Part shown: positions 1 to 5,658 of the stretch, piece after piece
Position numbering within the stretch: the stretch's first letter is position 1
Layout: each line of letters starts with the position of its first letter
Assembly (NCBI GenBank): GCA_000435675.1
Contig: FR895149.1
Location: 9,179-19,315, forward strand
DNA length: 10,137 nt
DNA from: Eggerthella sp. CAG:298
GTDB taxonomy: Bacteria; Actinomycetota; Coriobacteriia; Coriobacteriales; Eggerthellaceae
Direction: 5' to 3'
Notes under the pieces: generated by a model
Told to the model about the DNA's origin: nothing
Seen by the model: the letters and a program-made list of their open reading frames with translations, nothing else
Databases searched by the model: none
Position numbers and translations under genes: made by a program

Positions 1-2
1 AT

Positions 3-98
3 GAGGCGCGCCGTGGCGATCTTTCGCGCGAGGACTACTTCGGACGTATCATGGAGGTCGTGACCTTCCTAGGAGGGGAGGCGCGCCATGTTGGGTAA
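3..98 (+). CDS. ABC transporter ATP-binding protein, C-terminal fragment (BceA-like)
   Basis: Only the last 31 codons lie in the window. They read EARRGDLSREDYFGRIMEV followed by a short tail containing LGGE and a TAA stop. This charged helix followed by a 'LGG' tail resembles the C-terminus of BceA/MacB-type ATPases. No Walker or signature motif is in view, so the call rests mainly on context: the reading frame runs 11 nt into the next gene, a BceB-type permease, as expected for translationally coupled ATPase-permease pairs. The ATPase would power the permease on the cytoplasmic face. The other two forward frames hit stops at 2-4 and 61-63, which supports this one. Confidence 0.6.
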   Translation, partial: EARRGDLSREDYFGRIMEVVTFLGGEARHVG

Positions 99-2145
99 AG
101 TCGCTCTGCGTAATATTCGCCGTTCGGTGAAGGATTACGCGATCTATTTCGTAACGCTGCTCATGGCGGTAACGCTCTTCTATGCGTTCAACTCCATTTC
201 TGAACAGCAGGTCATGACCGAGATCAACGAGTCTTCCCACATGGATGTCTCGCAGTTCGTTGGCGAGATGGTCTCGCTCTTCTCTTACATCATCGCCTTC
301 GTATTGGCATTCTTGATCATCTACGCAAATTCGCTTTTGATCAGGCGCCGCAAGCGAGAATTCGGCATGTATTTCATGCTGGGTATGAGACCGATACAGG
401 TTTCGCGCATCATCATCTATGAAACGGTGCTGGTGGGCGTGATATCGCTCGCGCTTGGTTTGGGCTTGGGCGTTCTGGTCTCGCAGCTGCTCTCGTTTGC
501 CACGGCAGCCATCTTCGGCATCGCGTTGCCCGATTACCAATTCAGCTTCTCGATGGATGCTTGCATCATGACGCTCGTATGCTTCTGCGTGATCTTCTTC
601 GTAGTAGCGGTGTTCAATGTGTTCTCGATCCGTCGCTGCAAGCTGATCGACCTGATGAACGCTGATTCGAAGAGCGAGAAGGTCGCAGTCCGCAATCCGT
701 GGGTCTGCCTGGTGCTCTTCATCGTCTCAATCGGGCTGTTGGCGGCAGCGTATTGGCAGCTCAAGATCAATGGCATGACCATGCTGATGGATGATAACTT
801 CAAAGCCGCCACGATCCTAATGCTCGTGGGAACGTTCTTGCTCTTCTTCTCGCTTGCCGGATTCATCATTGCGGTGGTCACGCGCATACGTGGCTTCTAC
901 TTGAAGAAACTGCGCCCGTTCACCACCCGACAGGTTGCTTCCAAGGTCAACACCTCGTTCGTTTCGATGGGCATCGTTTCCGTGCTGCTCTTCCTTGCGA
1001 TCACCACGTTCGCAACGGGCATGGGATTGGTCCAGATGTTCGTGGGTGATATCGAGGAAGCGAACCCCTATGATGCTTCCGTTGCGGTACGACCGGTTGA
1101 GAATAATCCGATGCTATCGAAGGCTGAAGCTAAGGACATGGTGAACATTCCGATCGAGGATGTTGAGTCCTATCTGCAGAGCCATATTGATGGCTGGGAC
1201 CAGTTGGTGAGCGAGTCAGGCACTATCATCATTTACGACCTTCCTTCGCTGACCTATAAGGATATCCTCGATTCAACAGGCGTTGAGATTCCGAGCGCTA
1301 CTGCAGTGAACAGCAATGTGGATGTGATCGGCATCTCCGATTTCAATAGGATGCTCGAGCTTCAAGATAAACCAGGGGTCGATCTTGATGATGGCCATTA
1401 TCTGGTGACTAATAACGTCGAAGCCACAGACGTGCTTGCCAAGGCAATGGTGGATCAGAGCTATTCGCTCGATACAGGCAGCGAAACTTTGATACCTAAT
1501 TCAGAAGTGATCGATGTCCAGCCTAACGATATGTCCATGCTCTCGAATGCGGTCTTCCTTGTTGTCCCCGATAGGGTCGTGGATGCGCTCGATCCGAGCA
1601 CCGGTATCTCAAGCTCATTCATCAATCTCAACTATCGAGAGGGGTCAAATGCTGAAGAAGTGCTTCCTCAGCTGATCGAAGAAGCGAATGTTGCGCAGAT
1701 CAACAGCACGTATACACGTGCGCAGATGATCGGTCAGATGCAGGGTATGAAGCTCGCTATCACCTATCTGGCGCTCTATATCGGCTTGGTCATGCTCTTG
1801 GCTGTTGCAGCAATACTCGCGATCCAGTTGCTCTCGCTCACGATCGACTCGCTCAAGCGCTATCGCATGCTCTCGAAGATCGGTTGCGATACGCGCATGC
1901 TCTCACGATCGCTCTTTGCGCAGATCACGATCTATTTCCTGTTACCGTTGCTGGTAGGGGTATGTCATAGCGCATGGACGATCAGCATTCTTTCTGAAAC
2001 GCTCTTCAAGGCGTTCGGTGTGAATCTCTTGCCGACTATCCTGATGTCTGCGGGATTGGTTGTGGTCATCTACGGCGGCTACTTGCTCATCACCTATTTC
2101 GTTTCCCGTTCGATGGTGGTGCAAGGCGTTCGCGAACGAGCGTAG
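88..2145 (+). CDS. BceB/VraG-like FtsX-family ABC permease
   Basis: A 685-residue membrane protein, the usual size for Bce-type permeases that export, or free the cell wall from, peptide antibiotics and feed a BceRS-type two-component system. The N-terminus (LRNIRRSVKDYAIYFVTL) matches the family's hallmark 'N.RR..KDY.IYF.TL' opening. I place ten membrane segments near residues 17-36, 62-84, 106-135, 157-180, 205-224, 240-265, 290-318, 555-582, 608-632 and 648-673. A hydrophilic block of about 235 residues (319-553) between TM7 and TM8 is the extracellular ligand-sensing domain typical of BceB. The start ATG has AGGAGGGG at 71-78, nine bases upstream, and overlaps the ATPase stop, so the two are probably one operon. 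Partner regulator genes, if present, are left of the window. The substrate is unknown. Confidence 0.88.
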   Translation: MLGKVALRNIRRSVKDYAIYFVTLLMAVTLFYAFNSISEQQVMTEINESSHMDVSQFVGEMVSLFSYIIAFVLAFLIIYANSLLIRRRKREFGMYFMLGMRPIQVSRIIIYETVLVGVISLALGLGLGVLVSQLLSFATAAIFGIALPDYQFSFSMDACIMTLVCFCVIFFVVAVFNVFSIRRCKLIDLMNADSKSEKVAVRNPWVCLVLFIVSIGLLAAAYWQLKINGMTMLMDDNFKAATILMLVGTFLLFFSLAGFIIAVVTRIRGFYLKKLRPFTTRQVASKVNTSFVSMGIVSVLLFLAITTFATGMGLVQMFVGDIEEANPYDASVAVRPVENNPMLSKAEAKDMVNIPIEDVESYLQSHIDGWDQLVSESGTIIIYDLPSLTYKDILDSTGVEIPSATAVNSNVDVIGISDFNRMLELQDKPGVDLDDGHYLVTNNVEATDVLAKAMVDQSYSLDTGSETLIPNSEVIDVQPNDMSMLSNAVFLVVPDRVVDALDPSTGISSSFINLNYREGSNAEEVLPQLIEEANVAQINSTYTRAQMIGQMQGMKLAITYLALYIGLVMLLAVAAILAIQLLSLTIDSLKRYRMLSKIGCDTRMLSRSLFAQITIYFLLPLLVGVCHSAWTISILSETLFKAFGVNLLPTILMSAGLVVVIYGGYLLITYFVSRSMVVQGVRERA

Positions 2146-2259
2146 CGTAAGCTTGGAGAGCTGGGCCGCTTGTGGGGGTTTCCCGCGACGAGATCCCTTG
2201 TTCAAGAAAGCTTGGTGCTCGAGATGTGACTGAAGGGTTTTCCCAGGCTAGCTAACAGC

Positions 2260-2304
2260 AAACGCCCGTGTCTTGATGGATGCGGGCGTTTCGTTTTCGT
2301 TTTT
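2260..2304 (+). terminator. Rho-independent terminator of the ABC permease operon
   Basis: A perfect 9-bp stem, AAACGCCCG (2260-2268) with CGGGCGTTT (2283-2291), closes a 14-nt loop and is followed by the T-rich tract CGTTTTCGTTTTT. It lies about 115 bases after the permease stop. On the minus strand the same stem is followed only by TTTGCTGTT, so it would be a weak terminator for the convergent gene. Confidence 0.85.
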
Positions 2305-2313
2305 CGCCCAGTT

Positions 2314-2350
2314 GGTCTCTTTTATAGACCATGCTGCGCTTTGGCGCAGC
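2314..2350. other. Two tandem small hairpins between convergent genes
   Basis: GGTCT (2314-2318) pairs with AGACC (2326-2330). Immediately after, GCTGCGC (2333-2339) pairs with GCGCAGC (2344-2350) around a four-base loop. Neither is followed by a T-tract on either strand. They sit just past the stop of the minus-strand gene ending at 2384 and may stabilise or slow its 3' end, but they do not meet the rule for an intrinsic terminator. Confidence 0.45.
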
Positions 2351-2383
2351 GATAAGGTCAGGCGAGCTACTGTTGGCTGTCGG

Positions 2384-2920
2384 CTATTTTGGCAGCAGGG
2401 CTTCCTTGGTATAGAGCGCTTTGTAGGAGGCGCCTTCGCTTGAGAGCGTGCTCTTGAAAAGGGTCACCCGCCAAGCTCGTGCGGGATCTGGGAACGAGAA
2501 CGGAGGGAGCGCTCCTTTTGGCAGTTTGGCGCGTCGCGCTATCGTTGCGTGGGCACGGAAGGGCTTGTGATCGTAGACGATGCCGTAGTCATAGAGACTT
2601 TCGCGGATGTGGGCAGCAAGCGCGCTGAGTTCGGGGTTTTCTGCGAACCCGAGCCAAAGCGTCGCGTCTTCGCTCCGTCCGAATTTTCCAAGCTGATCGG
2701 GCTTGAGCAAGATGCCATCAAGGTTTTTCGTAGCTTCATCGATGGCGTCGATCGCGAGTGGAATGCTCATTTCGAGCGTTTTTCCGATGAACGCCAAGGT
2801 GATGTGGTAGTTCTCTGGAGGAATGAAACGCCCTTGAATACGCTCGCGCAGTTGCCTGGACATGATAGCCATGTCATCTCTTAGCACGGGAGGTATCTCA
2901 ATGGCGATGAAGAGTCTCAT
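2384..2920 (-). CDS. thpR: RNA 2',3'-cyclic phosphodiesterase (LigT/ThpR family, 2H phosphoesterase)
   Basis: A 178-residue cytosolic enzyme of the 2H superfamily, which opens RNA 2',3'-cyclic phosphates to 2'-phosphates and was first described as a reversible 2'-5' RNA ligase. Both diagnostic HxTx motifs are present: HITL at residues 39-42 and HATI at 124-127, about 85 residues apart as usual. The N-terminus MRLFIAIEIP is the classic family opening (RLFIAI.lP), and the length is normal. The next gene to the right diverges from it and the ABC permease operon converges on it, so it is probably transcribed alone. There is no Shine-Dalgarno sequence before the ATG; a good -10 box lies only six bases upstream, which points to a leaderless mRNA. 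The family identity is secure; the natural substrate in bacteria is generally uncertain. Confidence 0.93.
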   Translation of the reverse strand: MRLFIAIEIPPVLRDDMAIMSRQLRERIQGRFIPPENYHITLAFIGKTLEMSIPLAIDAIDEATKNLDGILLKPDQLGKFGRSEDATLWLGFAENPELSALAAHIRESLYDYGIVYDHKPFRAHATIARRAKLPKGALPPFSFPDPARAWRVTLFKSTLSSEGASYKALYTKEALLPK

Positions 2921-2926
2921 AGGGGT

Positions 2927-2955
2927 ATTCTACTGCAATTTCATCGCGCTATCGA
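2927..2955 (-). promoter_or_regulatory. Promoter of thpR giving a leaderless transcript
   Basis: Read on the minus strand, TCGATA (plus-strand 2950-2955, 4/6 to -35) is 17 bases from TAGAAT (plus-strand 2927-2932, 5/6 to -10). The start codon begins six bases after the -10 box, so transcription should begin at or within a base or two of the ATG. Together with the missing ribosome-binding site this fits leaderless translation, which is common in Actinomycetota. Confidence 0.5.
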
Positions 2956-3098
2956 AATGAGCCAAATGGAGGAAGCAAAACAGAAAGACGAGTATCATAG
3001 AAGCAGTGAAATGGTAGCAGATGTCTTGCTCTCGATGAAGGTGGTCGTTATGCAGGTTGCTCTGCTCATTGTATGCCCGGAAGCAACGAAGGAGGATC

Positions 3099-4217
3099 AT
3101 GGCGAAGAAGGTGCTGAAGATCGTTGGGGGAGTGCTCGGTGCTCTCGTGTTGATCGTTGTCATCTACGTTGTCTACGTGATGGCAAGCTATTATCGCCTG
3201 GACGATTCTCTTTCGCTCGAAACTGCTGCACCCGAAGAAGGCCAGGTCGAAAGTGCGATCGAGCTAGATGCTGACAGCCAAGGGACCGCTCAGGAATTCA
3301 CGATCGTGAGCGCGAACCTTGGGTTCGGCGCGTATGGTCCCGATTTCGATTTCTTCATGGATGGCGGCAGTGGTTCGGTTGCACCGAGCGCGCAATACGT
3401 GAGCGATAACGTCAATGGATCGGCTGGTGCGATCAAGGGCCTCGATCCTGATATCGTGCTCTTCCAGGAAGTGGACATCGATGGCACGCGCAGCCATGGC
3501 GTGGATGAGTACGCACTCTTGCGCAACGATTTCCCCACGCTGTGTTCGGTCTTCGCGCAAAACTACGACTCGCCCTACCTTGCTTGGCCGCTCTATGCGC
3601 CGCATGGCAAGAACAAGGCAGGAATGGCGACCTTCTCGCGCTATCAGATCGAGAGCACGCTGCGTCGCAGCCTTCCTGTTTCGGAGAGCTTCAGCAAGTT
3701 CCTCGATCTCGATCGTTGCTATACGATCTCGCGCATTACGGTTTCCGATGGCAAAGAGCTGGTAGTCTTCAACGTCCACCTGTCTGCGTATGGTGCAGAT
3801 GCGGAGGTGCTCGAGGGTCAGCGATCGATGCTGTTCGCGGATATGCAGCGCGAATACGAGGCAGGGAATTACGTGATCGCGGGTGGCGATTTCAATCACG
3901 ATATGATAGGTGTTTCGAATGAGGTCTATGGCAACGTGACCGATACGGAAGCCAGCTGGGCAAAGCCGTTCGATTTCGCAAGCGTGCCAGAGGGGTTTGT
4001 GGTTGCTGCGAAGAGTGAGCTCGATGCGGGAACGTTCGATTTGGCTGCGACCTGTCGCGATGCAGGACGGCCGTATGATGGCACGAACGATCGCTGGGTC
4101 ATGGATGCGTTCATCTATTCAGATAATGTCACTTGCATCGAGCAGCGCACGCTCGATCTGGATTTCGCGTTCTCGGATCATAACCCGGTCTACCTGCGAT
4201 TCTCGCTTGGGCAGTAG
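3099..4217 (+). CDS. Membrane-anchored endonuclease/exonuclease/phosphatase (EEP) domain protein
   Basis: A 372-residue protein starting at the ATG of MAKKVLK. I preferred this start to the one 42 bases upstream because AAGGAGG (3089-3095) directly precedes it and the added residues are poorly protein-like. Residues 4-30 form one hydrophobic segment behind a positively charged N-terminus, so the catalytic part should face outside. The EEP (DNase I/exonuclease III/sphingomyelinase) fold runs from about 66 to 370. Its metal and catalytic motifs are visible: SANLG with Asn73, FQEVD with Glu124, NVHLS with His227, GGDFN with Asp264 and Asn266, WVMDAF with Asp336, and SDHNP with Asp360-His361. All expected active-site residues are present. 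It may cleave phosphodiesters in nucleic acid, inositol phosphates or phospholipids; the sequence alone does not decide which. It is divergent from thpR and convergent with the next gene. Confidence 0.85.
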   Translation: MAKKVLKIVGGVLGALVLIVVIYVVYVMASYYRLDDSLSLETAAPEEGQVESAIELDADSQGTAQEFTIVSANLGFGAYGPDFDFFMDGGSGSVAPSAQYVSDNVNGSAGAIKGLDPDIVLFQEVDIDGTRSHGVDEYALLRNDFPTLCSVFAQNYDSPYLAWPLYAPHGKNKAGMATFSRYQIESTLRRSLPVSESFSKFLDLDRCYTISRITVSDGKELVVFNVHLSAYGADAEVLEGQRSMLFADMQREYEAGNYVIAGGDFNHDMIGVSNEVYGNVTDTEASWAKPFDFASVPEGFVVAAKSELDAGTFDLAATCRDAGRPYDGTNDRWVMDAFIYSDNVTCIEQRTLDLDFAFSDHNPVYLRFSLGQ

Positions 4218-4298
4218 CGTTCCTTGTTCAGCGAATTTGAAGTGACGCTTGCAGCTGTGCGCTTGAGGCGTGCATTCGGCGGTGTGGGTCGCTAGCAG

Positions 4299-5321
4299 CT
4301 AGACGGACGCAAGCGAGTCCAACAACCCTTCGATCAGCTCGTTCACCGCAACGGGATTATCGCAGTTGGAATTATGTCCCGCGTTCTCGATCCAATGAAC
4401 GGGCGTTCCTTCTTGTGCTTCCCATGCGCGGTTGTAGCGCTTGGCAGAACCTGCACGATCCTCTTCGCCGCAGATCAGCAGGTAGGGGCAACTGATCTGG
4501 TAGGGACGATCGGCTGATACCGCGTCTGCCAGCACGCGAAATCCATGAGCAGCCAGCTCACAGTACTCGCGTTTCTGATAGTCGAGCATCATCGTTTCCA
4601 TGAGCTCGCTGCCATAGCGCGTGGTGGTGTTGCCAGTCGATCCTAAACGAACGAGCGTTTTCCATGGGAACGAGAGATACATGAGCTTCGTGTGACGGAG
4701 CGCAGCAAGCTCCCACCAGGTGTAATAGCGCCGTTGAAGTGAGCATGAATCGATGGAGACGAACCCGGCTGCCTTGCCGGGGAAGAGCTCCATGAAGACT
4801 TGCGCTGTGTAGCCACCCATCGATTGACCGACCAGGATCGGATGTGCGATGCCTTCGGTGGCGAATATCTCGTGCAGCCAGTGGGCAAGATCATCCATCG
4901 TCCACGTGAGCGCGAACGGGCGCGATTCCCCGTGTGAAGGTGGGTCCCAAACGAACAGGCGAGCCTTGTCGATGAAGTGCTCGACCTGCTTCTCGAAGAG
5001 GCGATGGTCGGCAGTAAGACCAGGTAGGAAGACGAGCCAGGGCTGGGTGCTGGTTGCTTGCGAAATTGCGGAATCTGGTAAAGCTGCATCCTGCAAAGCT
5101 GCGGTGTGTTCTGTGGTTGCAGCTTGCGAAGTATCGCAAGCAGGCGCAGCCCCGTGAGCACAGGGATTTGTGGTGTCTTCCGAATCGTTACCGGCATGCG
5201 GGGTCACCCAATAGGAGATCGATCCTTCGGGGGTGGCGAATTCTTTATGCTCCAACTGGTCGAATATCATGAGTTCAGCCGATCCTGTCGATCCTATTTC
5301 TGGCAAAACGTATCCGTTCAT
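4299..5321 (-). CDS. Alpha/beta-fold hydrolase with a low-complexity insert
   Basis: A 340-residue serine hydrolase of unknown substrate. The complete triad is visible: nucleophile Ser167 in GQSMG, acid Asp288 in GEEDRAGS, and His316 in NAGHNSN. The strand-loop FLPGLTADHRLF (98-109) supplies the oxyanion region, and WDPPSHGESRPF (125-136) is the usual second strand signature. No signal peptide is seen, so it is cytosolic. Residues about 44-93 are an Ala/Thr/Gln/Ser/Asp-rich insert between the first strands; without it the protein would be about 290 residues, the common family size. The start is uncertain: the ATG at 5319-5321 has only a weak GAAAG upstream, and Met18 is an alternative that also lacks a good ribosome site. 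The 81-base gap to the convergent EEP gene contains no stem with a T-tract. Esterase, lactonase or C-C hydrolase activity are all possible. Confidence 0.82.
   Translation of the reverse strand: MNGYVLPEIGSTGSAELMIFDQLEHKEFATPEGSISYWVTPHAGNDSEDTTNPCAHGAAPACDTSQAATTEHTAALQDAALPDSAISQATSTQPWLVFLPGLTADHRLFEKQVEHFIDKARLFVWDPPSHGESRPFALTWTMDDLAHWLHEIFATEGIAHPILVGQSMGGYTAQVFMELFPGKAAGFVSIDSCSLQRRYYTWWELAALRHTKLMYLSFPWKTLVRLGSTGNTTTRYGSELMETMMLDYQKREYCELAAHGFRVLADAVSADRPYQISCPYLLICGEEDRAGSAKRYNRAWEAQEGTPVHWIENAGHNSNCDNPVAVNELIEGLLDSLASV
5040..5192 (-). repeat. In-frame micro-duplications building the hydrolase insert
   Basis: This block encodes residues 44-94 of the hydrolase. AAAGCTGC occurs at 5080-5087 and 5095-5102 (15 bases, five codons apart), giving tandem AALQD-AALPD. 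GCTTGCGAA occurs at 5056-5064 and 5122-5130 (66 bases, 22 codons apart), giving SQAATT and SQATST. Both periods are multiples of three, as expected if the insert grew by slippage or duplication without breaking the frame. Confidence 0.55.
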
Positions 5322-5389
5322 CTTTCAAGATAGTGCTTGCAATGCCATAGGTACAGTCTAGCCTTCAAGACCTTGCTATTAGTTCGCCT

Positions 5390-5417
5390 TTAACCTTTTT
5401 CGCGAAGATGCTACAAT
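5390..5417 (+). promoter_or_regulatory. Promoter of the ABC-F leader RNA
   Basis: TTAACC (5390-5395, 4/6 to -35) lies 16 bases before TACAAT (5412-5417, 5/6 to -10). The predicted transcription start is near 5424, about 235 bases ahead of the ABC-F start codon, so the mRNA would carry a long leader. It faces away from the hydrolase gene. Confidence 0.6.
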
Positions 5418-5470
5418 CGACTCACTATTCTGGCGGAGCCTTTGGCAAGCGACGCCCCGAGAAAGGCTAG

Positions 5471-5567
5471 GTGCATGAAGAACTAACGATGCCGCAAAGG
5501 CAACCCACTATTCCGTATCCATCCGGTCGCTCGGGTGCCGCATCGTTATGTGATCCTGCACGTTTTT
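5471..5567 (+). terminator. Conditional terminator hairpin in the ABC-F leader
   Basis: The outer stem GTGCA/TGCAC (5471-5475 and 5557-5561) encloses the 9-bp stem 5484-5492/5540-5548 and its upper extension, and is followed by G then TTTTT (5563-5567). The eight-base internal loops on each side make the outer five pairs the weak point. Termination here would stop the transcript about 90 bases before the ABC-F start codon. Confidence 0.5.
5475..5486 (+). CDS. Three-codon leader ORF (Met-Lys-Asn-stop)
   Basis: ATG AAG AAC TAA, preceded by AAAGG (5462-5466) eight bases before the ATG, a workable ribosome-binding distance. Its stop codon forms the first three bases of the main leader hairpin and its A forms the last pair of the outer helix, so a ribosome held here would physically open the terminator stem. 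Very short leader ORFs are known ahead of macrolide/lincosamide-type resistance genes. That this one is translated is inference; an ATG-stop of this length also occurs easily by chance. Confidence 0.4.
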   Translation: MKN

Positions 5568-5636
5568 GATTCTCGTTTACCCCGTTTGCATAGGTCTCTT
5601 CTTCGCAGATTGATTCCCTCGATCCCACCCGCGTGA

Positions 5637-5653
5637 CCTCCAAGTTTTGGAGG
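5637..5653 (+). promoter_or_regulatory. Hairpin masking the ABC-F Shine-Dalgarno sequence
   Basis: CCTCCAA (5637-5643) and TTGGAGG (5647-5653) form a perfect 7-bp stem with a three-base loop. The 3' arm is the ribosome-binding site GGAGG (5649-5653), five bases before the ATG. When folded, the site is unavailable. GACCT (5635-5639) can alternatively pair with AGGTC at 5592-5596, which would release it. Confidence 0.6.
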
Positions 5654-5658
5654 CTGCC

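Larger units (their letters stand above)
5424..5567 (+). ncRNA. Structured leader RNA, candidate ribosome-sensing attenuator of the ABC-F gene
   Basis: From the predicted transcript start to the U-tract the RNA can form several helices. P1: AGCCTTT (5437-5443) with AAAGGCT (5462-5468); its 3' arm contains the AAAGG that would serve a mini-ORF at 5475. P2: TAACGATGC (5484-5492) with GCATCGTTA (5540-5548), continued above an internal bulge by GGCAACCC (5499-5506) with GGGTGCC (5533-5539, one bulged A). P3: GTGCA (5471-5475) with TGCAC (5557-5561), placed one base before T5. An alternative 7-bp helix GCCTTTG (5438-5444) with CAAAGGC (5495-5501) excludes both P1 and the upper part of P2. I do not recognise a known riboswitch class, T-box or SRP RNA. 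It could instead be a free-standing small RNA; position ahead of an ABC-F gene favours a leader. Confidence 0.55.

Noticed and set aside
2149..2266. Possible 59-base tandem duplication: AAGCTTGG at 2149 and 2208, GGGTTT at 2176 and 2235
   Set aside because: Both pairs have exactly the same 59-base offset, but the sequence between them is not similar, so chance is as likely as decay of a repeat.
2957..3274. Plus-strand ORF of 105 codons overlapping the EEP gene start
   Set aside because: It lacks a ribosome site, ends in an Arg/Cys-rich low-quality tail and overlaps the true N-terminus in another frame.
3264..3899. Minus-strand ORF of 211 codons opposite the EEP gene
   Set aside because: It mirrors the third-position bias of the real gene; the plus strand carries all EEP motifs.
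4218..4298. Terminator between the EEP and hydrolase genes
   Set aside because: Only short palindromes such as CTAGCAGCTAG are present and no T-tract follows on either strand.
5530..5545. GGGTGCCGC resembling part of a T-box motif
   Set aside because: The diagnostic GGGTGGNACC core is incomplete, there is no specifier-stem layout, and the downstream gene is not related to tRNA charging or amino acids.
5424..5567. Known ncRNA identity such as SRP RNA, 6S RNA or a standard riboswitch
   Set aside because: The conserved GGAAG/AGCAGCC loop of SRP RNA and hallmark cores of the common riboswitches are not present; 6S RNA would need a long rod-like duplex with a central bubble, which does not fit.
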